Below are positions 16,165 to 24,005 of a stretch of DNA of 41,359 bases, one piece after another. The notes below the pieces were generated by a model, which saw only the letters and a program-made list of their open reading frames with translations, had not been told where the DNA came from and ran no database searches. This DNA is from Chloroflexota bacterium. Lineage in GTDB: Bacteria; Chloroflexota; Dormibacteria; Dormibacterales; Dormibacteraceae. The position numbers and the translations under genes are program-made. The stretch lies in the NCBI GenBank assembly GCA_005889085.1, contig VBDS01000188.1, forward strand, positions 1 through 41,359, read 5' to 3'. Positions within the stretch are counted from its first letter, which is position 1. Every line of letters starts with the position of its first letter.

Positions 16165-16680
16165 ATGGTTGCAGACTTCATGTCCAGGGCGAGAGAGATG
16201 CTCGCGAGCGGCGTTAACGACGGGAGCTTGAATGCGGTAGGCCGGCTCCTCTCTGAAGTCTCCCGTGACGCAGGGTTCATACCGCAGACCGAGATGAAGA
16301 GCCTGCATGGCGGTGACACGACATCAGCTGTGCTGCAGAGCGATCCCGACGGACTGACCCTCATGCTCGGACGCTTTTCGCCGAAAGAGGAGACCCCCGT
16401 GCATAACCACAACTCATGGGGAATCGCATGCGTGGTCCGGGGCAAGGACCGCTATCGCCACTGGCACCACGACTACGAAGGCAAGCTGAAGATCCTGTAC
16501 GAGAAGGAGCTCGGGCCGGGCTCGTTCGTCACCTGGCTCGATCCGCCCCACGACATCCACAGCCAGCAGGGCATCCGCGAACCGGCCTTCGAGCTGATCC
16601 TATTTGGCAGGAACGTGATGACGATCCCGCGCAACTACTACAACCCCGAGACGGGAGAGGTCAGGACCGCACTGCCTTAG
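16165..16680 (+). CDS. cysteine dioxygenase-type cupin
   Basis: 171 residues from ATG 16165. Other starts are possible at 16180 and at 16198; the last has AGGG 8 bases upstream and may be the real one. The cupin core contains ETPVHNHNSWGIACVVRGKD with two iron-ligand histidines and later PPHDIHSQQG with a third, as in type I cysteine dioxygenases that oxidise cysteine to cysteine sulfinate. A related thiol such as 3-mercaptopropionate is equally possible. It stands alone on the plus strand between two minus-strand blocks. cysS follows convergently, 10 bases away. Confidence 0.85.
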   Translation: MVADFMSRAREMLASGVNDGSLNAVGRLLSEVSRDAGFIPQTEMKSLHGGDTTSAVLQSDPDGLTLMLGRFSPKEETPVHNHNSWGIACVVRGKDRYRHWHHDYEGKLKILYEKELGPGSFVTWLDPPHDIHSQQGIREPAFELILFGRNVMTIPRNYYNPETGEVRTALP

Positions 16681-16690
16681 AGGCTCGGCC

Positions 16691-18109
16691 TCAGTAAGGG
16701 GCGACTCTCCTCCACCTGACGCCGTCCTTCGAGTCTTCGAGCACGATTCCTCGGGTGCGCAGGTCCTCGCGGATCTGGTCCGAGCGCGCGAAGTCGCGCG
16801 CCTTGCGCGCCGCCTCGCGCTCGGCGATCAGCCGCTCCACCTCGTCCGCAAGGCCGGGCTCCTCCGCGCGCATGACGTCCAGGTGTGCGTCGACCTCGTC
16901 GATCAGCTCGAGCAGGGACGCTTTGTTGTTCGGACCGACGCGATCCGCGTCGAGGGCTGCGTTGGCCTCGCGAATGAGGTCGAACACCAGGCCGACGCCC
17001 TGCGGAAGGTTCAAGTCGTCGTCCAGCGCCTCGCGGTAACCGGCGCGGACCTGCTCAATTCTGTGGGCGAACTCCGCGTCTTCGGAGTCAGCAGGCGTCG
17101 CGCGGTTGACGCGTTCGGTGAACTCGCGCAGGCGGCGCACCTGCTCGGCTGCGGCATGCAGCGCCTCTGGGCTCAGCCGCACTCGCGAGCGGTAGTGCGC
17201 GTTGGCGATGAGGAAGAAACGGATGGCGAGGGGATCGTGACCGGCATCGATCAGATCGCGCAGCGTGGTGAACCCGCCGGCACTCTTCGACATCTTCTCG
17301 CCCGTCGCGTCGGCGAGATGCTCCGAGTGCAGCCACACTCGCGCGTAGGTCTTGTGGTTGGCGGCCTCCGATTGTGCGATCTCGTTCTCGTGATGCGGAA
17401 ACATCAGGTCGACGCCTCCCGCGTGGATGTCGAGCGTGTCGCCGAGGTAGCGCTTGCTCATTGCAGAGCACTCGATGTGCCAACCCGGACGACCCCGCCC
17501 GAAAGGCGCGTCCCATGCGGCGCCGATCTTCTCATCGCCCGGCTGCGCCTTCTTCCAGAGCGCGAAGTCGCTGACGTGCTCCTTGTCGTACTTGTCGCTC
17601 GCCACCCTCGCTCCGGCCTTGAGCCCAGCACGGTCCAGGTGCGAGAGGGCGCCGTAGGCGGGGAAGCTCGCGATCCGGTAGTAAACGTCGCCGTCGGCGA
17701 CGTACGCGTTCCCGTTGGCGACCAGCGTGGCGATCATCTCGACCATCTCGGGAATGTGCTCGGTCGCCCGCGGGTACTGCTCGGCGCGCTCCGCCCGAAG
17801 GGCGGCCATGTCTTCGAAGAAGGCCGCCGCATACGGCTTCGTGTACTCGCCGATCGTCGTGCCCGCGTGCATCGCCTGGTCGAGGATGCGGTCGTCGATG
17901 TCCGTGAGGTTCATCACGTGCGTGACGCGATAGCCGGACACCTGCAGATGCCGCCGCACGATGTCGTAGAAGAGGAACGCGCGCAGGTTGCCAACATGCG
18001 CGAAATTCCACACCGTCGGCCCGCAGGTGTACATGCGGACCTGGTCCTCTTCGAGCGGCTCGAACGGATCCTTCGCTCCAGTGAGCGTGTTGTGAAGTCG
18101 AAGGGTCAT
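16691..18109 (-). CDS. cysS: cysteinyl-tRNA synthetase
   Basis: 472 residues, the normal length. It has the zinc and HIGH region YTCGPTVWNFAHVGNLRAF (HVGN replacing HIGH), the zinc ligands in HIECSAMS and FPHHENE, and the KMSKS loop TGEKMSKSAGG. The C-terminal helical anticodon-binding part ends with ARKARDFARSDQIREDL, typical of CysS. It charges tRNA-Cys in the cytoplasm. It follows ispF in the ispD-ispF-cysS order common in bacteria, but the gap between them (18110-18175) is largely filled by a palindromic repeat. Confidence 0.98.
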   Translation of the reverse strand: MTLRLHNTLTGAKDPFEPLEEDQVRMYTCGPTVWNFAHVGNLRAFLFYDIVRRHLQVSGYRVTHVMNLTDIDDRILDQAMHAGTTIGEYTKPYAAAFFEDMAALRAERAEQYPRATEHIPEMVEMIATLVANGNAYVADGDVYYRIASFPAYGALSHLDRAGLKAGARVASDKYDKEHVSDFALWKKAQPGDEKIGAAWDAPFGRGRPGWHIECSAMSKRYLGDTLDIHAGGVDLMFPHHENEIAQSEAANHKTYARVWLHSEHLADATGEKMSKSAGGFTTLRDLIDAGHDPLAIRFFLIANAHYRSRVRLSPEALHAAAEQVRRLREFTERVNRATPADSEDAEFAHRIEQVRAGYREALDDDLNLPQGVGLVFDLIREANAALDADRVGPNNKASLLELIDEVDAHLDVMRAEEPGLADEVERLIAEREAARKARDFARSDQIREDLRTRGIVLEDSKDGVRWRRVAPY

Positions 18110-18120
18110 CGCCGCTCAGT

Positions 18121-18166
18121 GTCCTCCCCATTTATGGGGAGGTGTCGGCGAAGCCGACGGTGGGGC
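18121..18166 (+). repeat. palindromic repeat copy 3 (between cysS and ispF)
   Basis: The cleanest folding copy: CCTCCCC (18123-18129), loop ATTTAT, GGGGAGG (18136-18142), then GTCGGC (18144-18149), loop GAA, GCCGAC (18153-18158), then GGTGGGG. It lies in the ispF-cysS intergenic region of a co-directional operon. Confidence 0.85.
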
Positions 18167-18175
18167 TCGACCGAA

Positions 18176-18646
18176 CTAGCTGATCGAGTCAATGACTGCC
18201 ACTGCTTGGGCCGCGATCCCAGCTTTCTGCCCCAGCGCGCCCAGTCCCTCAGGTGACTTGCCCTTCACGTTGACGTCTTTCGTGCCCAGGGCCTCCACCA
18301 ACCTCGCCTTCATCATTTCGAGGTGCGGTTGCAGGCGTGGCTCCTGCGCGACCACCGTGCAGTCGACATTCACCACGCGATAGCCAACTGCTCTCACCGC
18401 GTCGACTGTCATCGCAAGCATCTCGAGACTCGACGCGTCCTTGAAGCGGTCGTCAGTCGCAGGGAAAAGGCCGCCGATATCGCCGAGTCCCGCCGCTCCG
18501 AGCAGCGCGTCGATTACCGCGTGGGTCAGCACGTCTGCGTCGGAATGCCCATCGAGTCCCGCCGAATGCTCTATCTGAACCCCGCCCAGCACGAGCCGGC
18601 GCCCCGCCACAAGCGGATGGACGTCGTATCCGATGCCCACCCTCAA
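18176..18646 (-). CDS. ispF: 2-C-methyl-D-erythritol 2,4-cyclodiphosphate synthase
   Basis: 156 residues. The TTG start overlaps the ispD stop (TTGA) and gives the normal N-terminus RVGIGYDVHPL, with the metal-binding Asp8 and His10. It also shows GLDGHSDADVLTHAVIDALLGA, GDIGGLFP and the C-terminal VNVKGKSPEGLGALG. It closes the ring of CDP-methylerythritol phosphate in the non-mevalonate isoprenoid pathway. The preceding gene encodes the pathway enzyme two steps earlier (IspD); IspE is not in the window. Confidence 0.97.
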   Translation of the reverse strand: MRVGIGYDVHPLVAGRRLVLGGVQIEHSAGLDGHSDADVLTHAVIDALLGAAGLGDIGGLFPATDDRFKDASSLEMLAMTVDAVRAVGYRVVNVDCTVVAQEPRLQPHLEMMKARLVEALGTKDVNVKGKSPEGLGALGQKAGIAAQAVAVIDSIS

Positions 18647-19335
18647 TGGGCCGCTGTCTCGTGTTCCCTGATCAGCGCCTCCACAACCTCGAGGTCTTCG
18701 GGCGTTGTGAGCTTGATGTTCGCCGGCTCGCCCGGAACGACGGTGACCACGTGGCCCGTCGCGGCGACGAGCTGCGCGTCGTCGTCGCCGACCAGGCCGG
18801 CGTCCGCCGCCTCGCGATGCGCGCGAGAAAGAAGCTCATAGGAGAAACCCTGCGGCGTCTGGGCCAGCACGACCCGCGAGCGGTCGAGGCTCTCGACGAG
18901 ACGGTTGCCCTCAACTCGCTTCACCGCGTCTCGCGGGCTGATCGCCGGAAACGCCGCCCCCGACTCGATCGCGGCCGCGAGCACGCGTCTGACCAGCGCG
19001 GCCGTCGCCAGCGGCCTGGCTGCATCGTGAACGAGCACGTAATCGCAGTCCCCCAGCGCCGCCAGCCCGGCGCGGACCGACTCCTGCCGGCTCTCGCCGC
19101 CGGCTTTGACGACGACCGGCTTGCGCGGATGCAAAGCCTCCACCTCATGCGCGGCCGTCTCGAGCCGGCTCGGCGGCCCTACCACGACGATCCGGTCCAC
19201 CTCGTCCAGGGCCAGGAACAGCTCGAGCACGCGCGCCAGGGTGGTCCGCCCATTGAGGCGGACCAGCGCCTTGCTCCCGCGGCCGAGACGAGAGCCGCTG
19301 CCGGCGGCGGCGACGATCGCGCCCACCGTTGGCAT
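18643..19335 (-). CDS. ispD: 2-C-methyl-D-erythritol 4-phosphate cytidylyltransferase
   Basis: 230 residues. The nucleotidyltransferase signature VGAIVAAAGSGSRLGRGSKAL, DYVLVHDAARPLATAALV and the C-terminal TTPEDLEVVEALI are all present. It couples CTP to methylerythritol 4-phosphate. The start codon shares its A with the TGA of the PIN-TRAM gene (TGATG), and the end overlaps ispF by 4 bases, so the three genes are translationally coupled. Confidence 0.97.
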   Translation of the reverse strand: MPTVGAIVAAAGSGSRLGRGSKALVRLNGRTTLARVLELFLALDEVDRIVVVGPPSRLETAAHEVEALHPRKPVVVKAGGESRQESVRAGLAALGDCDYVLVHDAARPLATAALVRRVLAAAIESGAAFPAISPRDAVKRVEGNRLVESLDRSRVVLAQTPQGFSYELLSRAHREAADAGLVGDDDAQLVAATGHVVTVVPGEPANIKLTTPEDLEVVEALIREHETAAH

Positions 19336-20438
19336 CAGGAAGACTCCTCGCGAGGCGTCGCGCGGACCTCCTCGCGGGGTTTGACCCGGCCTGGCGGACG
19401 GCGCGAGTCCGTGCTCGCCGGCTCGGCGAAGATCATCCGGCCGGCCGACGTCTGGATGACCGACGTCACGACCGCGGTGATCGTCTGGTTGAGCAGCCGC
19501 CGCCCGTTCTGGATCACGACCATAGTGCCATCATCGAGACTGCCGACTCCCTGGCCCGGCTCCTTCCCTTCTCTCGCCACGGTGACGACGATCTCCTCGC
19601 CCGGAATGGCGACAGGACGCATCGCCTGGGCGAGCTCGTTGAGGTTGAGGACCGCCACGCCTTCCAGCCGCGCGATCCGGTTGAGGTTGAAATCGTTGGT
19701 CATGATCGCCCATCCCCTCCGCTTGGCGGTGCGCACGAGGTGGGCATCGATCTCGCCCGCGGGCGCGCCTTCATCCTCGGTGACCTGGAGGTTGATCGAC
19801 GGCTCTTTCTGCATCTCGGTCAGGACATCGAGACCGCGCCGCCCGCGCCGGCGGCGCGTGACGTCGGCTGAGTCGGCGACCGTCTGCAGCTCACGCAAAA
19901 CCGAGCTGAGGATTACCAGTGGCATGTCGAGGAAGCCTGTCTTGGCGATGTCCAGGATTCGGCCGTCGATGATGACCGACGTGTCGAGCAGCACAGCCGG
20001 CATGCGATGTGTATCGGCCTCGCTCCGTCCGCCTCCGAAGAACAGCGCGGCCAGCTCGGAGCGCCGCGTGACGCCGACCGACGCGCCCAGGGCCGCGAGC
20101 AGCAGCGCCAGCACGAACGAAACAAGAACGCCGTATGGGAGGTCGCGCACGAATACACCGATCAGAGCCGCGATCACCAATCCAACGACGATGCCCAGCA
20201 GTCCGCTGAGCAGGTCCGGCAAAGGAGTGCTCGTCAGCCGGAAGTTGATCTTCCGCCACCCGCCGAGCAGGTATGGCGTGCCGAGATAGGCAAAGATCAA
20301 ACCTTCCAGGGTCGTCAGCCCGATGATCGCCCAGCCCGGGCGCGCGTTGCCCCGGACCATGAAATAACCGAGCAGAAAACCACCGACCACTCCGAGCCCC
20401 ACCCCGAACCATCGGGCCAGATACTCGGAACGCTTCAC
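19335..20438 (-). CDS. PIN/TRAM-domain membrane protein, YacL-like
   Basis: 367 residues. Several N-terminal hydrophobic helices (about residues 10-125) precede a PIN nuclease domain beginning AVLLDTSVIIDGRILDIAKT. Later acidic sites lie in PAGEIDAHLVRTAKRRGWAI and MTNDFNLNRIA, and a TRAM RNA-binding domain follows (about 285-345). This architecture is conserved in Gram-positive-type bacteria next to ispD and radA, as here. It is probably a membrane-anchored RNase, but its target is not known. The tail is Arg/Pro/Glu-rich. Confidence 0.93.
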   Translation of the reverse strand: MKRSEYLARWFGVGLGVVGGFLLGYFMVRGNARPGWAIIGLTTLEGLIFAYLGTPYLLGGWRKINFRLTSTPLPDLLSGLLGIVVGLVIAALIGVFVRDLPYGVLVSFVLALLLAALGASVGVTRRSELAALFFGGGRSEADTHRMPAVLLDTSVIIDGRILDIAKTGFLDMPLVILSSVLRELQTVADSADVTRRRRGRRGLDVLTEMQKEPSINLQVTEDEGAPAGEIDAHLVRTAKRRGWAIMTNDFNLNRIARLEGVAVLNLNELAQAMRPVAIPGEEIVVTVAREGKEPGQGVGSLDDGTMVVIQNGRRLLNQTITAVVTSVIQTSAGRMIFAEPASTDSRRPPGRVKPREEVRATPREESS

Positions 20439-20448
20439 GGTTACCTCC

Positions 20449-21852
20449 TCAAGAGACCGAGATCCCGGCCTCCTTGATAAATGCGCCGGACCGGATTTGT
20501 GTAGGAAATGCGGCGGAGACGGCCTCCGCCACGGTCCGGACCTCGACCACTTCGAGGCCGGAAGGCCGCCCGGCTTTTGAGCCGGCCGGAATCAAAGCGC
20601 GCGTCAGGCCGTGCCTCGCCCCCTCCTGGAGGCGACGATCGAGATGGCCGACGCGACGCACCTCGCCCGACAATCCCAGCTCTCCGATCACGAGCAGGCC
20701 GTCCGGCATTGGCCTGCTGTTTTCGTTGCTGACGATCGACAGGGCGAGACCGAGGTCGGCGGCCGGCTCCGTGATCCGGATGCCGCCCGCCACGCTGACG
20801 AAGATGTCCGAAGTTCCGTAGGACCGCTCGAGACGCTTTTCGAGCACCGCAAGGATCATGTGCAGCCGGTTGACGTCGATGCCGTTGGCGATCCGGCGCA
20901 CCACGTTGTTGGAGGTCTTGTTGACCAGGCTCTGCACCTCGACGAGCAGAGGCCGCGTGCCCTCGAGCACCGCCACGATCGCGGTACCGGGCGCCGCCTG
21001 CGCCGTCGTGGCGAGGATCGCGGCCGATGGGTCAGGAACCTCTTCGAGCCCTGCTTCGCCCATGGCGAAGACACCGATCTCCTCGGCCGAGCCGAATCGA
21101 TTCTTGGTCGCGCGCAGGATCCGAAGCTCCTGCCGCCGGTCGCCTTCGAGGTACAGCACGGTGTCAACGATATGCTCCAGGACCCTGGGTCCGGCTATCG
21201 AACCGTCCTTGGTCACGTGCCCGACCAGAAAGATCGGTACTCCGATCTCCTTGGCCAGGCGCATCAGGCGGGCGGCCGACTCGCGAACCTGGGTCACGCT
21301 CCCGGCGCTTCCCTCGAGTCCGGGGTCGGTGACGGTCTGGATCGAGTCGATGATGGCCAGGCGCGGCAGCTCGCTCCGGATCGTGTCGCAGATCACGTCG
21401 AGGTCGTTCTCGGCGAGGAGCAGGATCGACGGTTCAAGGGCGCCCACCCGCTGGGCCCGCATCCTTACCTGCTGGCCGGACTCCTCGCCTGAGACATAGA
21501 GCACCCTGCCCGAGGCGGCAACCTGTGCGGCGGCGTGCATCAGCAGGGTCGACTTGCCGACTCCGGGCTCGCCGGCGATCAGGGCCAGGCTTCCCGGGAC
21601 TATGCCCCCTCCCAGGACCCGGTTGAGCTCACCCCAGGCGAGGCGGGCCCTGGGCGCGTCCTCAGCCGAGATCTCGCTCAGGGGGACGGCGCGGGCGGGC
21701 TGAAGGGTCCTGGCCTTGCCGTCCCGGGAAGCCTTCTTGACCTGGAACTCCTGGAGCGTGTTCCAGGCCCGGCAGTGCGGGCACTGGCCGGCCCAGCGGA
21801 CGCTTTCCCCGCCACATTCCGTGCAGACATAAGTGATGGTCGATTTGGCCAT
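20449..21852 (-). CDS. radA: DNA repair protein RadA (Sms)
   Basis: 467 residues. A C4 zinc finger (CTECGGESVRWAGQCPHC), a RecA-like ATPase with Walker A GEPGVGKST, the RadA-specific ATKNRFGSAEEIGVF, and a C-terminal Lon-protease-like domain (SVAGGIRITEPAADLGLA) give the full architecture. RadA drives branch migration in recombination. It begins the radA-PIN/TRAM-ispD-ispF-cysS run, 10 bases before the next gene. There is no recognisable ribosome binding site before its ATG (pyrimidine-rich GTCTCCCT), so it may be translated from a leaderless or very short leader. Confidence 0.97.
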   Translation of the reverse strand: MAKSTITYVCTECGGESVRWAGQCPHCRAWNTLQEFQVKKASRDGKARTLQPARAVPLSEISAEDAPRARLAWGELNRVLGGGIVPGSLALIAGEPGVGKSTLLMHAAAQVAASGRVLYVSGEESGQQVRMRAQRVGALEPSILLLAENDLDVICDTIRSELPRLAIIDSIQTVTDPGLEGSAGSVTQVRESAARLMRLAKEIGVPIFLVGHVTKDGSIAGPRVLEHIVDTVLYLEGDRRQELRILRATKNRFGSAEEIGVFAMGEAGLEEVPDPSAAILATTAQAAPGTAIVAVLEGTRPLLVEVQSLVNKTSNNVVRRIANGIDVNRLHMILAVLEKRLERSYGTSDIFVSVAGGIRITEPAADLGLALSIVSNENSRPMPDGLLVIGELGLSGEVRRVGHLDRRLQEGARHGLTRALIPAGSKAGRPSGLEVVEVRTVAEAVSAAFPTQIRSGAFIKEAGISVS

Positions 21853-21938
21853 AGGGAGACTGTGAAGCGCAGACCAGCGTTTTACAAGTCCGCACGTACC
21901 CTTTTACCGAGGCAGGGCGTTTTATCCACGAGCGTCAA

Positions 21939-21977
21939 GACGCCGCCCTGACTACCCCCGGGGCGGCGTCCCTTTTT
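21939..21977 (+). terminator. intrinsic terminator, + strand, without an assigned gene
   Basis: GACGCCGCCC (21939-21948), 12-base loop, GGGCGGCGTC (21961-21970), CC, then TTTTT (21973-21977). This is a perfect 10-bp GC stem with a T-run, a strong factor-independent terminator on the plus strand. Nothing on the plus strand immediately upstream is an identifiable gene. Confidence 0.8.
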
Positions 21978-22108
21978 AGGCACACGTAGCTCGGGCCCGC
22001 CCTTCCTCCACCTTGTGCCGATCCCGCCCCCACCGGCACACCGCAAGCGATCTTGAATCTTTTCGAAAACTGTTTCTAGCCAGCCCGTTAAGAACCCATT
22101 TCGCACGA

Positions 22109-22166
22109 GTTGCGCAAAACGCGCGTTTGGAAGCTGCGCGACAGGAGCGTTGCGCACAAAACGCGC
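22109..22166. repeat. paired direct repeat upstream of the dehydratase gene
   Basis: GTTGCGCAAAACGCGC at 22109-22124 and GTTGCGCACAAAACGCGC at 22149-22166 differ only by an inserted AC. They start 40 bases apart, about four helical turns, and end 30 bases before the GTG start. They look like paired binding sites for a regulator; the regulator is unknown. Confidence 0.5.
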
Positions 22167-22196
22167 CTAATCCACACCACCGCCTATCCTCCCCTC

Positions 22197-23210
22197 GTGG
22201 ACAGCTCCATCTCCCCCGGCCGCATCCACGAAGCCGCAAATGTGATCGACCCCGTCTTCCTCCATTCCCCGCAGTTCGTCTGCGAGCCAATGAGCGAACG
22301 CTTTGGCGTGACCACGCTCCTCAAGGTCGAATCCATCAACCCCATCCGCTCCTTCAAAGGCCGCGGCGCCGATTACCTCATGCACACCCTGGGAGACGAT
22401 CCGAGCGCGATCGTCTGCGCCTCCGCCGGCAACTTCGGCCAGGGCATGGCCTACGCATGCCGCAAGCGCCGCCGCCCCCTCACCGTTTTCGCCGCGCGCA
22501 CCGCCAACCCGCTGAAAATCGACCGCATGCGAGCGCTCGGGGCGCATGTCGAGCTGACAGGTGACGACTTCGACCAGGCGAAGGATGCAGCCAAGCGCCA
22601 CGCCGAGTCAAAAGGCGACCTGTACATCGAAGACGGTCAGAGCGCGGCGATCGCGGAGGGCGCCGGCGCGATCGCGGTCGAGCTGACGGAGAGCTCCAGG
22701 CCGTTGGACGCGATCTTCGTGCCTCTCGGCAATGGCGCGCTCGTCAACGGCGTCGGCACGTGGATCAAGAATCACTCACCTCAAACAAGAGTCATCGCGG
22801 TGTGCGCGCGGACCGCTCCCGCGATGGCCCTCTCATTCCAGGCCCACGCCCCGATCACCGCACCCAGCGCGACCATCGCGGACGGCATCGCGGTCCGCGT
22901 GCCGGTGACCGAAGCAGTCGACGCGATGGCGAGCACTGTCGACGAGGTAATGCTGGTCACTGACGACGAGATGGTCCAGGCGATGCGCCACCTGCTCAGC
23001 GACGCAGGCCTCATCGTCGAACCCGCCGGCGCCGCGGGCGTCGCCGGAATTGAACAGCGTTCGCAGCAGCTCGCCGGCAGTCGGGTGGCGGCGATCCTGA
23101 CCGGAGGCAACCTCACCGAAGAGCAGATCGCGGACTGGCTGGGTGGAAAACCTACCCGCGTTCGAGGTCGGCGAGGTAGTCGAGCGCGGCCAGCGGTCCC
23201 TGCTGGCTGA
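22197..23210 (+). CDS. PLP-dependent threonine/serine dehydratase-like enzyme
   Basis: 337 residues from the GTG at 22197, where the family-like N-terminus begins (SISPGRIHEAANVIDPVFLH). The PLP lysine is Lys54 in NPIRSFKGRGADYL. The phosphate-binding loop LGNGALVNGVG and the segments SAGNFGQGMAYACR and EPAGAAGVAGIE match the fold type II dehydratase family (IlvA/TdcB, serine racemase). There is no ACT regulatory domain, so it is a short, catabolic-style form; it may act on threonine, serine or a related amino acid. The last 59 bases overlap the convergent RDD gene, giving an Arg-rich tail. Confidence 0.88.
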   Translation: MDSSISPGRIHEAANVIDPVFLHSPQFVCEPMSERFGVTTLLKVESINPIRSFKGRGADYLMHTLGDDPSAIVCASAGNFGQGMAYACRKRRRPLTVFAARTANPLKIDRMRALGAHVELTGDDFDQAKDAAKRHAESKGDLYIEDGQSAAIAEGAGAIAVELTESSRPLDAIFVPLGNGALVNGVGTWIKNHSPQTRVIAVCARTAPAMALSFQAHAPITAPSATIADGIAVRVPVTEAVDAMASTVDEVMLVTDDEMVQAMRHLLSDAGLIVEPAGAAGVAGIEQRSQQLAGSRVAAILTGGNLTEEQIADWLGGKPTRVRGRRGSRARPAVPAG

Positions 23211-23979
23211 ACACGTCCGGCACAGCCGCGTGCAGGTTCGCCTGGAGCTGGCCGGCCAGCTGCGCGCGAAGATCCAGCGGCAGGTCCGGCCGGCGCCGCG
23301 CATAGGACGTGACGAATCGCCGCAGCTCCGGATCGATCCGTCTGAGCAGCATCTCCGCGGGCGTGGCCGGGGCGAACGCGGCGGGCTGGGGCTCATGTGG
23401 CGGCGGGGCGACGGGCTCCTTGCCCGGTTCCGCATCAGGCGCGGGTGGGGCGGGCGGCGGCGGAGGCCGCCCTCCGGGCAACTGCCACAGCCACACGTAG
23501 TCCGAGTCTTTGACCACGATCGTGCCGGCGGCCAGGTCGCCCAGGCGCTTGCCCTTGCCATTGACGAACAGGACCACGAGGCCGACGCCATACCCGTAAG
23601 GCAGGAAGTCGACGATCCGAACCACGTTCCGGATGCCGGCCTGGAAGAACGTCATGGGCTCGCCGCGATCGCCGACCGCGCGCAGCCGGAACACCTTCTT
23701 GCCGATCGTCTGTCCGGACCAGAAAGCCTCGCACGTCCAGAAATAGCCGAAGACGACGACGAAACCGCCGAGCACCCCAACTAGAAAAGCGATCGTCGAG
23801 CTGCCTGCCTGGCCGACCGCGATCGCGGCGAACGTGATTCCGATCAGCACGCCGGCCAGGATCAGCAGGTCGAGGATCTGGGCGATCGCGCGGGTGCCGA
23901 GCCCGGCCACCTGGTACTGGAACGAAACCCGCTCCGGGGTGGCGACGACGAGGTCTGAATCGGGGAGCGGCTGGTCCAT
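23152..23979 (-). CDS. RDD-family membrane protein with long C-terminal extension
   Basis: 275 residues. The RDD domain begins around residue 20, with GLGTRAIAQILDLLILAGVL (Arg and Asp of the family name), a second hydrophobic span, GQTIGKKVFRLRAV, and a third region around VRIVDFLPYGYGVGLVVLFV ending in GKRLGDLAAGTIVV. After about residue 170 comes a proline-rich linker and a helical segment (AEMLLRRIDPELRRFVTSYA). RDD proteins often lie next to SpoIIM and DUF58 genes, as here; some transport ions. Function in this locus is unknown. Confidence 0.88.
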   Translation of the reverse strand: MDQPLPDSDLVVATPERVSFQYQVAGLGTRAIAQILDLLILAGVLIGITFAAIAVGQAGSSTIAFLVGVLGGFVVVFGYFWTCEAFWSGQTIGKKVFRLRAVGDRGEPMTFFQAGIRNVVRIVDFLPYGYGVGLVVLFVNGKGKRLGDLAAGTIVVKDSDYVWLWQLPGGRPPPPPAPPAPDAEPGKEPVAPPPHEPQPAAFAPATPAEMLLRRIDPELRRFVTSYARRRPDLPLDLRAQLAGQLQANLHAAVPDVFSQQGPLAALDYLADLERG

Positions 23980-24005
23980 CTGTTGCTAACTTACGTCTCA
24001 GCGCC

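Larger units (their letters stand above)
21853..22196. other. 344-bp divergent intergenic region between radA and the dehydratase gene
   Basis: No convincing gene. It contains a + strand intrinsic terminator (21939-21977) and, further right, two near-identical sites GTTGCGCAAAACGCGC (22109-22124) and GTTGCGCACAAAACGCGC (22149-22166), 40 bases apart. The promoters for radA and for the dehydratase gene should lie here, but I could not pick convincing -35/-10 pairs. The terminator with no upstream + strand gene suggests a short untranslated RNA or attenuated leader. Confidence 0.6.

Noticed and set aside
21939-21977. T-box leader for the dehydratase gene
   Set aside because: The terminator end (GGCGTCCCTTTTT) resembles T-box terminators, but no AGGGTGG-ACCGCG T-box sequence or specifier stem was found upstream.
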